Under the pieces are notes generated by a model. That model had not been told where the DNA came from and did not search any database. It saw only the letters and a program-made list of their open reading frames with translations. Positions 26,827 to 34,830 of a stretch of DNA of 64,000 nucleotides are shown here, piece by piece. Source of the stretch: Planotetraspora mira. Its GTDB lineage: Bacteria; Actinomycetota; Actinomycetes; Streptosporangiales; Streptosporangiaceae. Where the stretch lies: contig NZ_BOOO01000008.1 in the NCBI RefSeq assembly GCF_016863275.1, positions 62,001-126,000 on the forward strand, read 5' to 3'. The first letter of the stretch is position 1. Each line of letters opens with the position of its first letter. A program made the translations under genes and the position numbers.

Positions 26827-27282
26827 TGAATTCGGAAGACCGTCGACCTGCGCCTTGTATCGGAGAATCCATTCCGCACGATCCTCTGTGGCGTTGACGA
26901 CCTGATCGAACACTTCAGGACAATAGATCTTGAGGAACGTCCGGAGGCTGCGACGGGCCGCCTGACGACGCTTCGAAGCCCGCCAGCGCACCAGTATCGG
27001 CGCCTTCTCCGTGTAGACGCCGTCGATATCCTTCAAGGTCACCCGAAGGACATCGGCACGCAACTGCCGGGGACCGATTCGTAGCTCTCGGGGATCAATT
27101 CCTGGCGTGAGGAAGACCGCCGTCTCCTCCGCCATGTCGCACCAGTCGTCGAGAATCGCGAAGAGCTCCATAAGTGATTCGCGTACGTCTTGCCGTAAAT
27201 GCTGGTCGGATTTTCTCACCGCGCCGAGAATTGTAGACCCGCCGCGGGCGATTGCTTCCACATCGGCCAGTCCAGGAATCAA
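26695..27282 (-). CDS. Hypothetical protein, lower-GC accessory gene
   Basis: The predicted protein has 195 residues and starts at TTG 27282, 6 nt after GGAG; an in-frame TAG lies not far upstream. It is mostly helical and charged, with no signal peptide or membrane segment (QDVRESLMELFAILDDWCDM, ELRALIDNAVETTRALYAAR). I do not recognise the family. GC content and codon usage are visibly lower than in the catabolic genes around it, suggesting recent acquisition. Its last 44 codons lie in the left inverted-repeat arm, and a second, truncated copy of them lies at 30080-30211 in the opposite orientation. Confidence 0.65.
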   Translation of the reverse strand: MIPGLADVEAIARGGSTILGAVRKSDQHLRQDVRESLMELFAILDDWCDMAEETAVFLTPGIDPRELRIGPRQLRADVLRVTLKDIDGVYTEKAPILVRWRASKRRQAARRSLRTFLKIYCPEVFDQVVNATEDRAEWILRYKAQVDGLPNSENELRALIDNAVETTRALYAARTRLREFIVSTYSIGDIEGAPE

Positions 27283-27438
27283 TTCCGTCTCCGTCGCCAG
27301 TGTCGATATGCCGACCCTACTTGTGCCGCTCTACATTGAGCCATTTTCATCGTGATGATGGTGGGCATCGACGGTGTGGCCGATGAGGGTTCCTCCTGCA
27401 GCGGATGTTTGTCCGTGAGCGTGGACGTTGGGTTCAGA

Positions 27439-27771
27439 TCAGCCTGCCTCGGGCGTCAGGCGGTATCGGTTGCAGACGTCCAGCAACAGAGCAGTCCTGA
27501 TCTCGAGTGGCTTGTCGATGCCGTCCAACTCCACGTCGACCAGCACTGTGTCGTCCGTGCGAGTGCGCGCGAAGTGCATCTCGACGCGGGGCCGCCCGTC
27601 CAGGACGAACGTGAACCAGCTGTCGTCGTCGGCGTCGGAGCCCTCGACGCCGGCAGTGAGCGTGCCGTCATCGAGTCGGCACCGGACAAGATCGGCAATC
27701 GTCTGGGCGAACGGCAACAGATTCGCACGCCAGATCCAGCCGTGCATCGTGCCGCGTGGCTCGGCCTGCAT
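27439..27771 (-). CDS. Hypothetical small protein
   Basis: The predicted protein has 110 residues and starts at ATG 27771, with a second Met 8 codons in. It has an acidic middle (GSDADDDSWFTFVLDGRPRVEMHF) and alternating hydrophobic strands, which resembles a small beta-sandwich. I see no signal peptide or membrane segment and do not recognise the family. It lies inside the segment bounded by the inverted repeats, just before the transposase remnant, so it may be a passenger gene. Confidence 0.5.
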   Translation of the reverse strand: MQAEPRGTMHGWIWRANLLPFAQTIADLVRCRLDDGTLTAGVEGSDADDDSWFTFVLDGRPRVEMHFARTRTDDTVLVDVELDGIDKPLEIRTALLLDVCNRYRLTPEAG

Positions 27772-27885
27772 CCGTGCAGGCTAGATTCCGGCCCGGTGCG
27801 GCCGCAAGGAAAGCGCGATGAAGACATTCTCATGCTGCGTCATGGCGGGTCTCGACGTCGCCTTTGCGCGCCGGTACGGGTCCAG

Positions 27886-28425
27886 CGAGGCTGCTGGACA
27901 TGATCCCGGGCCGCTCCAAGGCCGCGTTCAAGGCCTGGCTTACCCAGCGCCCCCAGGCGTGGCGCGAGGCCGTGGAAGTCGTCGCGATGGACGGGTTCAC
28001 CGGCTTCAAGACCGCCGCCGCTGAGGAGATCCCCGCCGCGGTCGCGGTGATGGACCCCTTCCACATGGTGCGCCTTGCCGGCGACGCCCTCAACGACTGC
28101 CGCCGCCGCGTTCAGCAGACCACCCGCGGCCGCCGCGGCCGTAAGAACGACCCGCTCTACCGTGCCCGGCGAACCCTGCACACCGATGCCGACCTGCTCA
28201 CCGACAAGCAGGCCGCCCGACTCACGGCCCTGTTCGCCATCGATGAGCACGTCGAGGTCGAGGCCACCTGGGGCATCTACCAGCGGATGATCGCCGCTTG
28301 CCGGCACCCGACCCAGCCGCAGGCCGCGAGCTGATGGTCAAGCTGATCGAGTCGCTCAGCGCCGGCGTCCCCAGGCCGCTGGTCGAGATCGCCAAGCTCG
28401 GCCGCACCCTGAGCAAGTTGCCGCC
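27886..28425 (+). pseudogene. ISL3-family transposase remnant, truncated and frameshifted
   Basis: The frame through 28310 encodes the middle of an ISL3-type transposase: RSKAAFKAWLTQRPQAWREA, the catalytic VAMDGFTGFKTA and VMDPFHMVRLAGDALNDCRR, then VEATWGIYQRMIAA. Around 28305-28310 the match jumps to another frame (DPAAGRELMVKLIESLSAGV, EIAKLGRTLSK), so a frameshift is present. Everything N-terminal to ARLLDM and C-terminal to GRTLSK is missing, including the last DDE-domain residues. No terminal inverted repeats were found. The element is dead, and its position marks this segment as a hot spot for insertions. Confidence 0.85.
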
Positions 28426-28551
28426 AGGTGAGGTGCTGGGGCGGATCGGTGTCGGCTGCCCAACCAGGGACAGCGATGCGCAAACGCAGCCGGAGGCCCG
28501 ATCTTGTGTCACCGTTCGCAGTGGACTTCTTCGCGTACCCGCTCAGATCGG

Positions 28552-29133
28552 TCAACGGCGCACCCGATAGCGCAGGTGAAGCACCCGGTTGCCCTGAATC
28601 ACCACCTCAGGATCCTCCAACAGGTGCTGCGCGTGGACCGACCCGAAGTAGCGCTTGCCGGACCCGAACACGACGGGTACGACGTCCATGCGCACCTCGT
28701 CGATCAGGCCCGCGGCAAGCACCTGGCCACCGACGTCGCCAGCGGCGACCTCGACCATGCGGTCACCCGCAAGCTCCTGCGCCTTGGCCACGGCTGCCTC
28801 GACGCCGTCGACGAAGTGAAACGGCGCCTCGGGGTCCCAGCCCTCGGGCATCGGCCGGTGCGACACGACGACCACGTGATCGATCCCGCCCGGAGGCTTC
28901 CCGTCCCAGCCGTCCGTCATGTCGAAGACGTGGCGGCCGACGATCGTGACTCCGATCTGGTCCCAGTACGGCCGGGTGTAGTCGTAGGACGTCTGCGACA
29001 CCTTCAGCTCGCCGCTCTCGTCCAACGGGACGTCACCGCTGGACAACCAGTCGAACAGCGGTCCGGGCTGGTCATTCTCGTCCGCGACGAAGCCGTCCAC
29101 CGACACCGAGCTGTACATGACCACCTTGCCCAC
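28552..29133 (-). CDS. Dihydrofolate reductase-family protein (RibD C-terminal fold)
   Basis: This protein of 193 residues begins MGKVVMYSSVSVDGFVADEN, the typical opening of the DHFR-like/RibD_C family (YxSxSLDGFIA). It continues with IGVTIVGRHVFDMTDGWDG, the NADPH-binding MVEVAAGDVGGQVLAAGLID and VPVVFGSGKRYFG. Family members are NADPH-dependent reductases of pteridine- or pyrimidine-like compounds, usually of unknown substrate. The canonical folate reductases differ clearly, so this is not the housekeeping folA. The adjacent AraC gene on the same strand, 67 bp upstream, is a frequent partner in actinomycetes. Confidence 0.88.
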   Translation of the reverse strand: MGKVVMYSSVSVDGFVADENDQPGPLFDWLSSGDVPLDESGELKVSQTSYDYTRPYWDQIGVTIVGRHVFDMTDGWDGKPPGGIDHVVVVSHRPMPEGWDPEAPFHFVDGVEAAVAKAQELAGDRMVEVAAGDVGGQVLAAGLIDEVRMDVVPVVFGSGKRYFGSVHAQHLLEDPEVVIQGNRVLHLRYRVRR

Positions 29134-29200
29134 GGGGCTCTCCTCTGCTTTGGGGTGCCCTCAAATTAGCGTGTCGTGAGCTGTCGCTTCTTGTAAGAAA

Positions 29201-30046
29201 TCAATCGGCCGGCAGCGGCCAGCCGTCCATCACGTGGCCGGGATGTTCGCGCAGGAACCGCCGCCGGACTTCGACGTACCGGGTCGGCGTGAGCCCGGTG
29301 AACGCCCGGAACTCGTGGCCGAAGTGGGCCTGGTCGAAGTAGCCTGCGCCACCGGCGAGGTCGCCCCAGTCGATCGGTCCGGCGGGGTTGATCGCGAAAA
29401 CGGTGGCGGCGAAGCGGTAGGTTCGGGCCAGCCGCTTCGGCGTGACGCCGATGAGCTCCTTGAACCGCTGTGCCAGATGAGTGCTGCTGACACCGGCTGC
29501 CACCCTCAGGTCGCCGATCGCCACCGCCCCGCTGGTCGCCGCGATGACACTGCTCGTATGGCGGACCAGCCCCAGGCCGGCGGTCTCGCACAGCCGTCGC
29601 ATCAGCTCCTCCTCGAGCAGCGTCAGCATCTCGTGCGGTCCGTCCGCCGTGGCCAGCCGGTCTCGCAGCTCAGCAATGGCGGGCCGGCCCCAAACCTGCT
29701 CTACCGTCACAGGCCGGTCACACAGCTCGGCCGCGGGCATCGGCAGGAACGGCGCCAGCCCCCACGGCTTGACGTGCACGCCGACGGACCGGGTCCGGAG
29801 TGGGTAGCCGAACTCCAACGCGCGGGTGGGCATGGTGACCACGCAGCCGTCGGCGTACTCGGCCGTCTCGATGTCGGTGCCCGCGCGGATGCGGAACGGC
29901 GCCCCGAGGTTGACGATGAGCAACGCCGACGGCATCGGCGGCAGCATCAGCCGGGCGTACGGCGGCGCACCCTCCAGGTAGTAAAGGTCGTCGATCAGCC
30001 CGTCCAGCGGCGGTCGCGGCACTCTGGACACGTACTCCACGCCCAC
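29201..30046 (-). CDS. AraC-family transcriptional regulator
   Basis: The regulator has about 281 residues. Its N-terminal ligand domain has GAPPYARLMLPPMPSALLIV and LRTRSVGVHVKPWGLAPFL, as in the ThuR/DUF6597-type sensory domain. The C-terminal double helix-turn-helix includes VAAGVSSTHLAQRFKELIGV and the conserved GYFDQAHFGHEFRAFTGLTP. The start is taken at GTG 30046; other GTGs lie nearby and no strong ribosome binding site is visible. It probably regulates the reductase gene downstream. Its upstream edge is 4 nt from a 30-bp inverted copy of part of its own coding region, and 34 nt from the right inverted-repeat arm. Confidence 0.86.
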   Translation of the reverse strand: MGVEYVSRVPRPPLDGLIDDLYYLEGAPPYARLMLPPMPSALLIVNLGAPFRIRAGTDIETAEYADGCVVTMPTRALEFGYPLRTRSVGVHVKPWGLAPFLPMPAAELCDRPVTVEQVWGRPAIAELRDRLATADGPHEMLTLLEEELMRRLCETAGLGLVRHTSSVIAATSGAVAIGDLRVAAGVSSTHLAQRFKELIGVTPKRLARTYRFAATVFAINPAGPIDWGDLAGGAGYFDQAHFGHEFRAFTGLTPTRYVEVRRRFLREHPGHVMDGWPLPAD

Positions 30047-30079
30047 AGCATCGCCGCCACCGTGTTCGCGATCAACTCC

Positions 30080-30448
30080 GAGAATGAGCCTAGAGCTCTG
30101 ATCGATGACGCCGTGGAAACCACGCGCGCTCTATACGCGGCACGCACACGGTTGCGGGAGTTCATTGTCTCCACCTATTCGATCGGCGACATCGAAGGGG
30201 CGCCCGAATAGTTTCGGCGGACACATCGCCCGTCGAGCAGAGAACGCGAAGTAACCTGCGCGCGGTCGCTGCGGCTATGGTCGCAGCGTTCTCGCGGAAG
30301 TTGCGCACAGGTCAATTGGGCCCCGCATCTTGCGCATGATCACGCAAGAGGAATGCCCAGGTCAGAGCGGCCGTCAGCGAATCCGCGCATGATCACGCGG
30401 ACCGTATGCACAGGTCAGCACGGCCGCGTACGAATCCATGCATGATCA
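30080..30448. repeat. 369-bp inverted repeat, right arm, with truncated gene copy
   Basis: This is the reverse complement of 26458-26826, about 98.6% identical by eye. Bases 30080-30211 on the plus strand hold the last 43-44 codons of the hypothetical gene (ALIDDAVETTRALYAAR to the same TAG stop) without its first 150 codons, so this copy is a pseudogene fragment. Beyond 30211 the copy runs into the repeat array. Confidence 0.92.
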
Positions 30449-30560
30449 CGACAGAGGTTCACGCAGGTCAACACCGCCGCACACGAACCTGCGCATGATC
30501 ACGACAGAGGTTTGCGCAGGCCAGCACCGCCGCACACGAACCTGTGCATGATCACGGCGG
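30335..30560 (-). repeat. 53-bp repeat array D, five cores, sense to the oxidoreductase
   Basis: The plus-strand TGATCA begins at 30337, 30390, 30443, 30496 and 30549, always 53 bp apart; the minus-strand core is TGATCATGCRCA. The outermost core provides the TGA stop codon of the oxidoreductase gene. The two outer units are nearly identical to each other, which suggests recent unit duplication. Confidence 0.93.
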
Positions 30561-31802
30561 GGGTAGGGGGATGACGGTGGCGGATTGGCGGGCTTGTTCT
30601 GCGGCCCATACGACGCGGTGGGAGGCGAGGCTCGTGGCGGCGTCTGTCCAGACCAGCGAAGGGTCGCCCGCGGCCACGGCCCGGAGGAAGGCGTCCACGA
30701 GGGCTCCGTCTCCCCCACCGTGGCCCTCGGCCGCCGAGGCTCCGCTCTCCGCGCTCGTGTCGACGACCTCCTCCCGGCCCGTACGGAAGTCGGTGAGCTT
30801 CAGCAGGGTGCCGTCGCCCTCCAGGTAGCCGTGCGTGCCGAAGATCCTGGTCCTGCGCTGCTCCTGCGGCGTGAACGCCGTCATGGTGAACGAGACGGTG
30901 CCGCCCCCGGCGAACTCCCAGGAGACCACCTGATGGTCGACGACGGAGTTGTCGCAGGCGTAGACGCACCGGCCGTAGGGCCCCTCGCGCAGGGCCCGCC
31001 GCACGCCCTCCTCGGTGTGGTCGGAGGTGACCACGCTCAACGGCCAGAACGTGCGGTCCGGATCGTTCAGGCAGTCGAGGTAGAGCCGGGGCGCCGAATA
31101 GGGGCAGGTGGCCTCGACCGCGCAGTCGAGACACCGGTCGGCGGCGCCCTCCGGCCGGTTGGCCGCGGTGAAGTGTTTCAGCGACCCGAACGACGAGACG
31201 CGTTCGACCGGGCGGCCGGTGATGTGGAGCAGCCAGTCGATGTCGTGGCACGACTTCGCGAGCAACATGGGCGCGTCCTGTTCACGCCGCCAGTTGCCGC
31301 GCACGAACGAGTGGGCCTGATGCCACCAGCCGACCGGCTCGAGGTGTTGCACGCTCACGATCTCGCCGACCCGTCCGGCCGCGAGAAGCGAGGTGAGCAC
31401 GCGGGTGTAGACGGTGTAGCGGAGCACGTGGCAGACCGTGAGGATCACTCCGGCCGCCTCCACCGCGTCCACGATGCGCCGTGCGTCGGCCTCCGAGGTG
31501 GCCATCGGCTTCTCCAGCAGGAGGTGGTGGCCCGTACGGGCGAACGCCACCGCCTGTTCGGCGTGCTGTCCGTCCGGGCTGGCGATGACGGCGGCGTCCG
31601 CCGCCCGCTGGGCGGCCAGGGCCGTCCAGTCGGCGTGGACGTGTTCCGGCGCCAGCCCGTGCTCGGCGGCGAAGGCCGCCCGGCGCGCCGGGTCGGGATC
31701 GGCGACGGCGACCACTCGGGCGCCCGCGGCCGCGGCGTGGCGCGCGTAGACCGTGCCCCGCATGCCCGCTCCGACGACGACCAGTGTGACCGGCCGGCTC
31801 AT
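30552..31802 (-). CDS. Gfo/Idh/MocA-family NAD-dependent oxidoreductase (GH109-like possibility)
   Basis: This cytosolic protein of 416 residues has an N-terminal Rossmann fold (VVVGAGMRGTVYARHAAAAG). The family EKPMATSEADARRIVDAVEA segment is near residue 95, followed by CHVLRYTVY and the LLAKSCHDIDWLLHITG motif near residue 183. A cysteine cluster, CLDCAVEATC, near residue 225 recurs in sugar-active members. It is the last gene of the ABC-transporter operon, 19 nt downstream of the permease. It could be a sugar dehydrogenase or a GH109-type NAD-dependent alpha-N-acetylgalactosaminidase; the context fits either. Its stop codon is the TGA of a 53-bp repeat core. Confidence 0.87.
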   Translation of the reverse strand: MSRPVTLVVVGAGMRGTVYARHAAAAGARVVAVADPDPARRAAFAAEHGLAPEHVHADWTALAAQRAADAAVIASPDGQHAEQAVAFARTGHHLLLEKPMATSEADARRIVDAVEAAGVILTVCHVLRYTVYTRVLTSLLAAGRVGEIVSVQHLEPVGWWHQAHSFVRGNWRREQDAPMLLAKSCHDIDWLLHITGRPVERVSSFGSLKHFTAANRPEGAADRCLDCAVEATCPYSAPRLYLDCLNDPDRTFWPLSVVTSDHTEEGVRRALREGPYGRCVYACDNSVVDHQVVSWEFAGGGTVSFTMTAFTPQEQRRTRIFGTHGYLEGDGTLLKLTDFRTGREEVVDTSAESGASAAEGHGGGDGALVDAFLRAVAAGDPSLVWTDAATSLASHRVVWAAEQARQSATVIPLPPP

Positions 31803-31821
31803 GCTCGATCCTCTCCGCGGG

Positions 31822-32634
31822 TCATCCCTTGAGCCCGCTGAACGACATGGTCGCGATGAAGTGCCGCTGGGCCACGACGAACGCCGCGATCAGCGGGAAG
31901 GTCGCCAGCACGTTGCCGGCCATCAGCGCCGACCACTGGGTGTGCCGTGCTCCCGCGAACGTCGTGAGACCCACCTGCAGGGTGTACGTCTCCTCGGAGT
32001 TGATGGCGATCAGCGGCCAGATCAGGTCGTTCCACGCGCCGAGGAACGTGAAGACGGCCAGGGTCGCGAGCGCGGGACGGGCGAGCGGCAACACCACGCG
32101 GAAGAACACGCCGAGGCGGTTGCAGCCGTCGATCCGGGCGGCCTCCTCCAGTTCGCGCGGCAGGCTGAGGAAGAACTGCCTCATCAGGAAGACCCCGAAC
32201 GCCGTCGCCAGCCACGGCAGGAACGCCGCGGCCAGCGTGTCGATCAGGCCGAAGCTCTTGAAGACGAGGAACGTCGGGATCATCAGCACCTGGGTCGGCA
32301 CCATGACGGTCGCCATGATGGCCACGAAGGCGACGCCCCTGCCGCGGAAGCGCAGCCGGGCGAAGCCGTACCCGGCGAGGGAGCACAACACCAGGTGGGA
32401 GACGACGGCGACGGCGGTGACCAGCAGCGTGTTGCCGAACCACCGCGGGTAGCTGTCCTCGGTGAGGACCTTGAGGTACCCGCCGAAGTCGATGTGGCTG
32501 GGCCACAGGCGCGGCGGGAAGGCGTTGATCTCGGCGTCGGGCATGAACGACGTGATGAGCATCCACACCAGCGGCGCCGCGAACAACAACGACAGCGGCA
32601 TGAGGATCAGGTGGTAGGGCCACTGACGCTTCAT
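31822..32634 (-). CDS. Carbohydrate ABC permease (MalG/LacG type)
   Basis: This inner-membrane permease has 270 residues and six predicted helices. The first is YHLILMPLSLLFAAPLVWML, and the EAA coupling loop reads LEEAARIDGCNRLGVFFRVV near residue 170. The start overlaps the end of the partner permease by 4 nt. It belongs to the CUT1 class that imports di- and oligosaccharides with a separate binding lipoprotein. No dedicated MsiK-type ATPase lies in the operon. Actinomycetes commonly share one multiple-sugar ATPase among such systems. Confidence 0.93.
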   Translation of the reverse strand: MKRQWPYHLILMPLSLLFAAPLVWMLITSFMPDAEINAFPPRLWPSHIDFGGYLKVLTEDSYPRWFGNTLLVTAVAVVSHLVLCSLAGYGFARLRFRGRGVAFVAIMATVMVPTQVLMIPTFLVFKSFGLIDTLAAAFLPWLATAFGVFLMRQFFLSLPRELEEAARIDGCNRLGVFFRVVLPLARPALATLAVFTFLGAWNDLIWPLIAINSEETYTLQVGLTTFAGARHTQWSALMAGNVLATFPLIAAFVVAQRHFIATMSFSGLKG

Positions 32635-33548
32635 GAGGGCGCCTCCCCTCGCCGGGCGTACCAGAGCGCGCCCCCGGACACGACCAGGGTGACCACGAAC
32701 AGCGCGTAGGCCACGGCCGCCCCGTATCCGGCGTGGAACAGCTGGAAGGCCTGCTGGTACAGGTAGAACACGATCACGGTGGTGGAGTCGAGAGGCTGCC
32801 CCTTGGTGGTCGTGTACACCAGGTCGAACAGTTGCAGCGCGTCGATCGTCTGCCAGATCACCAGGAAGACGGTGGCGGGCCTGAGCTGGGGCAGGGTCAC
32901 CGCCCGGAAGACCCGGAACGCGCCCGCGCCGTCGACCCGCGCCGCTTCGAGCAGTTCACGCGGGATGTCCTGCAACGCGGCCAGGTAGACCACGATGGGC
33001 AGGCCCACCGAGCCCCAGAGCGACACCACGACCAAGGTGAGCAAGGCCTGCGAGGGGTCCTGCAGGAACCCCTGGCGGGCGATGCCCGCGCCCGCGAGCA
33101 GGTCGTTCACGATGCCGAACTGCGGATCGAGGATGAAGTTGGCGAGGATGCCCGTGGCGGCCGCCGAGACGACGTACGGCACGAACAGACAGGTCCGGTA
33201 GAACGCGCGGAACCGGATCGGCCGGTTGAGCGCGAGGGCGATCGGCAGCCCGATGATGAGCGACCCCGGGACGTACAGGACGGAGTACAGCAGGGTGTGC
33301 AGGGTCGCCGCCCGCAGATCCGGATCGTCGAGCAGGTCGCGGTAGTTCTGCAGCCCCACGAACGAGCCGGGCGCCAGCAGGTTGTCGTCCCGCAGCGAGA
33401 GGATCAGCGCCCAGACCGCCGGGAAGATCGACAGGCCGACGATGACGAGCGTCGCCGGCCCGACGAAGCCCCACCCGGTCAGGTGGGGCATCAGCCGTAC
33501 CCGTGGCCTGGCCCGCCGTCCGCGCATCGTGAGCGCGTCGGCGGCCAT
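32631..33548 (-). CDS. Carbohydrate ABC permease (MalF/LacF type)
   Basis: This CUT1 permease of about 305 residues starts at ATG 33548 (MAADALTMRGRRARPRVRLM), with one base between it and the TGA of the upstream binding protein. Helix 1 is GWGFVGPATLVIVGLSIFPA. The N-terminal periplasmic loop GLQNYRDLLDDPDLRAATLH is typical, and the EAA loop reads LLEAARVDGAGAFRVFRAVT near residue 205. It forms the heterodimeric channel with the next gene. The tight spacing shows co-translation. Confidence 0.93.
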   Translation of the reverse strand: MAADALTMRGRRARPRVRLMPHLTGWGFVGPATLVIVGLSIFPAVWALILSLRDDNLLAPGSFVGLQNYRDLLDDPDLRAATLHTLLYSVLYVPGSLIIGLPIALALNRPIRFRAFYRTCLFVPYVVSAAATGILANFILDPQFGIVNDLLAGAGIARQGFLQDPSQALLTLVVVSLWGSVGLPIVVYLAALQDIPRELLEAARVDGAGAFRVFRAVTLPQLRPATVFLVIWQTIDALQLFDLVYTTTKGQPLDSTTVIVFYLYQQAFQLFHAGYGAAVAYALFVVTLVVSGGALWYARRGEAPS

Positions 33549-33549
33549 G

Positions 33550-34830
33550 TCAGCCCTTCGCCAGGATCTTGTCGGCCTCCGCGGCGGCGCCGGAGAGTGC
33601 CTGCTGGGCCGTCTCCTGGCCGAGGAGTGCCCGGTCGATCGCATCGCCGACCTTCGCCGAGATGTCGGGATACCCCGCGATCGACGGGCGGGCCTGCACC
33701 GCGTTGGCCTGGTTGGCCAGGAACGCGTCCGCCCCGGTGAACTGCTCCGCGAACTTCTTGTAGGCGGGCAGCTTCGAGGTCGCCTGGCGGATGGGCAGGT
33801 TGCCCGATCCGAGCGACCAGCGGGCGTCCTGTTCCGGCTTGGTCAGCCAGGCGAGGAAGTCCTTGGCCGCCTGGGCCCGCTTGGAGCCGTTGTCGAACAC
33901 CACCCAGTTGTCCGGGCCGGAGATCGTCTGGTGGTTGCCGCCATAACCCGGGAGCGGCACCACGCCGTAGTCGACGTTGTGGTCGGCCAGGTCGCGCATC
34001 GCCCAGGGGCCCGCCATCTCCATGCCGACCTTGCCGCTGTAGAAGAGCGGCAGGAACTTCTCGCCGTTCTGGTCCAGGTAGACCGACTTGTCGTCGACGG
34101 CCATGGCCCGCCACAGGTCGAGGCTCTGCACGGCCTGCGGCGAGGCGAAGGCGGCGGTCTTGCCGTCGGAGTTCAGGATCGCCCCGCCCTGCTGCCAAAC
34201 CATGGGCCAGAAGCGCCAGACGGTGTCCTCGTCACCGGTGACCACGTATGACGTGCCGAAGACGCCCTTGCCGGGATCGGTCAGCCTCTTCGCCGCCGTG
34301 CGGAAGTCGTCCCAGGTCCAGTCCTTCGTCGGGTACGGCATGCCCGCGGCGTCGAAGAGCTTCTTGTTGTAGATCAGTCCCAGGTTGTCGACGACGGACG
34401 GGACGCCGATGACCTTGCCGTCGACCGTGGCAGCCTCACGCGCGGCGGGCCAGAAGTCGTCCCAGCCGAACGCCGGGTCCTTCACCATCGAGGACAGGTC
34501 GACGACCTTGGGCGTGTCGGCGAGGGTCGAGGACCAGGAGCCGTACATGTACGCGACGTCCGGCGGCTCGCCGCCCGCCAGCGCGGCCTGGACCTTCTGC
34601 AGCATCTCGTCCACGTTGGTCGTGCCGACCTCGGGGTCGACCTCAACCCCCGGGTGCGACTTGTTGTACTCGTCGGCGAGGTCCTTGAGGATCTGGCCTT
34701 CGGCCTCGGTCTGGCCGTGCCACCACACGACCTTGACCTTGCCTCCGTCATCGCCGGACTGGCCGCCGCACGCTGTCGCGAAGCCGAGCGCGGGGACGAT
34801 GGCAAGGACGATGGCGAGCTTGCGGATCAT
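33550..34830 (-). CDS. Sugar-binding lipoprotein of ABC importer
   Basis: This extracytoplasmic solute-binding protein has 426 residues and starts at ATG 34830. The signal peptide MIRKLAIVLAIVPALGFATA ends in a lipobox (FATAC), so the mature protein should be lipid-anchored at Cys21. The family-1 binding fold is shown by VWWHGQTEAEGQILKDLADE, PDVAYMYGSWSSTLAD, GVPSVVDNLGLIYNKKLFDA, FYSGKVGMEMAGPWAMRDLA and the C-terminal FLAWLTKPEQDARW. Many exposed aromatics would suit oligosaccharide binding. With the GH114 and GH4 enzymes in the same operon, galactosamine-containing oligosaccharides are the likely ligand. Its start overlaps the GH4 stop by 4 nt. Confidence 0.93.
   Translation of the reverse strand: MIRKLAIVLAIVPALGFATACGGQSGDDGGKVKVVWWHGQTEAEGQILKDLADEYNKSHPGVEVDPEVGTTNVDEMLQKVQAALAGGEPPDVAYMYGSWSSTLADTPKVVDLSSMVKDPAFGWDDFWPAAREAATVDGKVIGVPSVVDNLGLIYNKKLFDAAGMPYPTKDWTWDDFRTAAKRLTDPGKGVFGTSYVVTGDEDTVWRFWPMVWQQGGAILNSDGKTAAFASPQAVQSLDLWRAMAVDDKSVYLDQNGEKFLPLFYSGKVGMEMAGPWAMRDLADHNVDYGVVPLPGYGGNHQTISGPDNWVVFDNGSKRAQAAKDFLAWLTKPEQDARWSLGSGNLPIRQATSKLPAYKKFAEQFTGADAFLANQANAVQARPSIAGYPDISAKVGDAIDRALLGQETAQQALSGAAAEADKILAKG

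Noticed and set aside
27840-28550. Intact insertion sequence
   Set aside because: The ISL3 transposase lacks both ends, is frameshifted near 28308, and no terminal inverted repeats or target duplication could be found beside it.
29234-30211. A 325-codon plus-strand ORF ending in the hypothetical protein's tail
   Set aside because: Most of it is the complement of the AraC gene. Only its last 44 codons, in the inverted repeat, are homologous to a real gene, so I call that a fragment.
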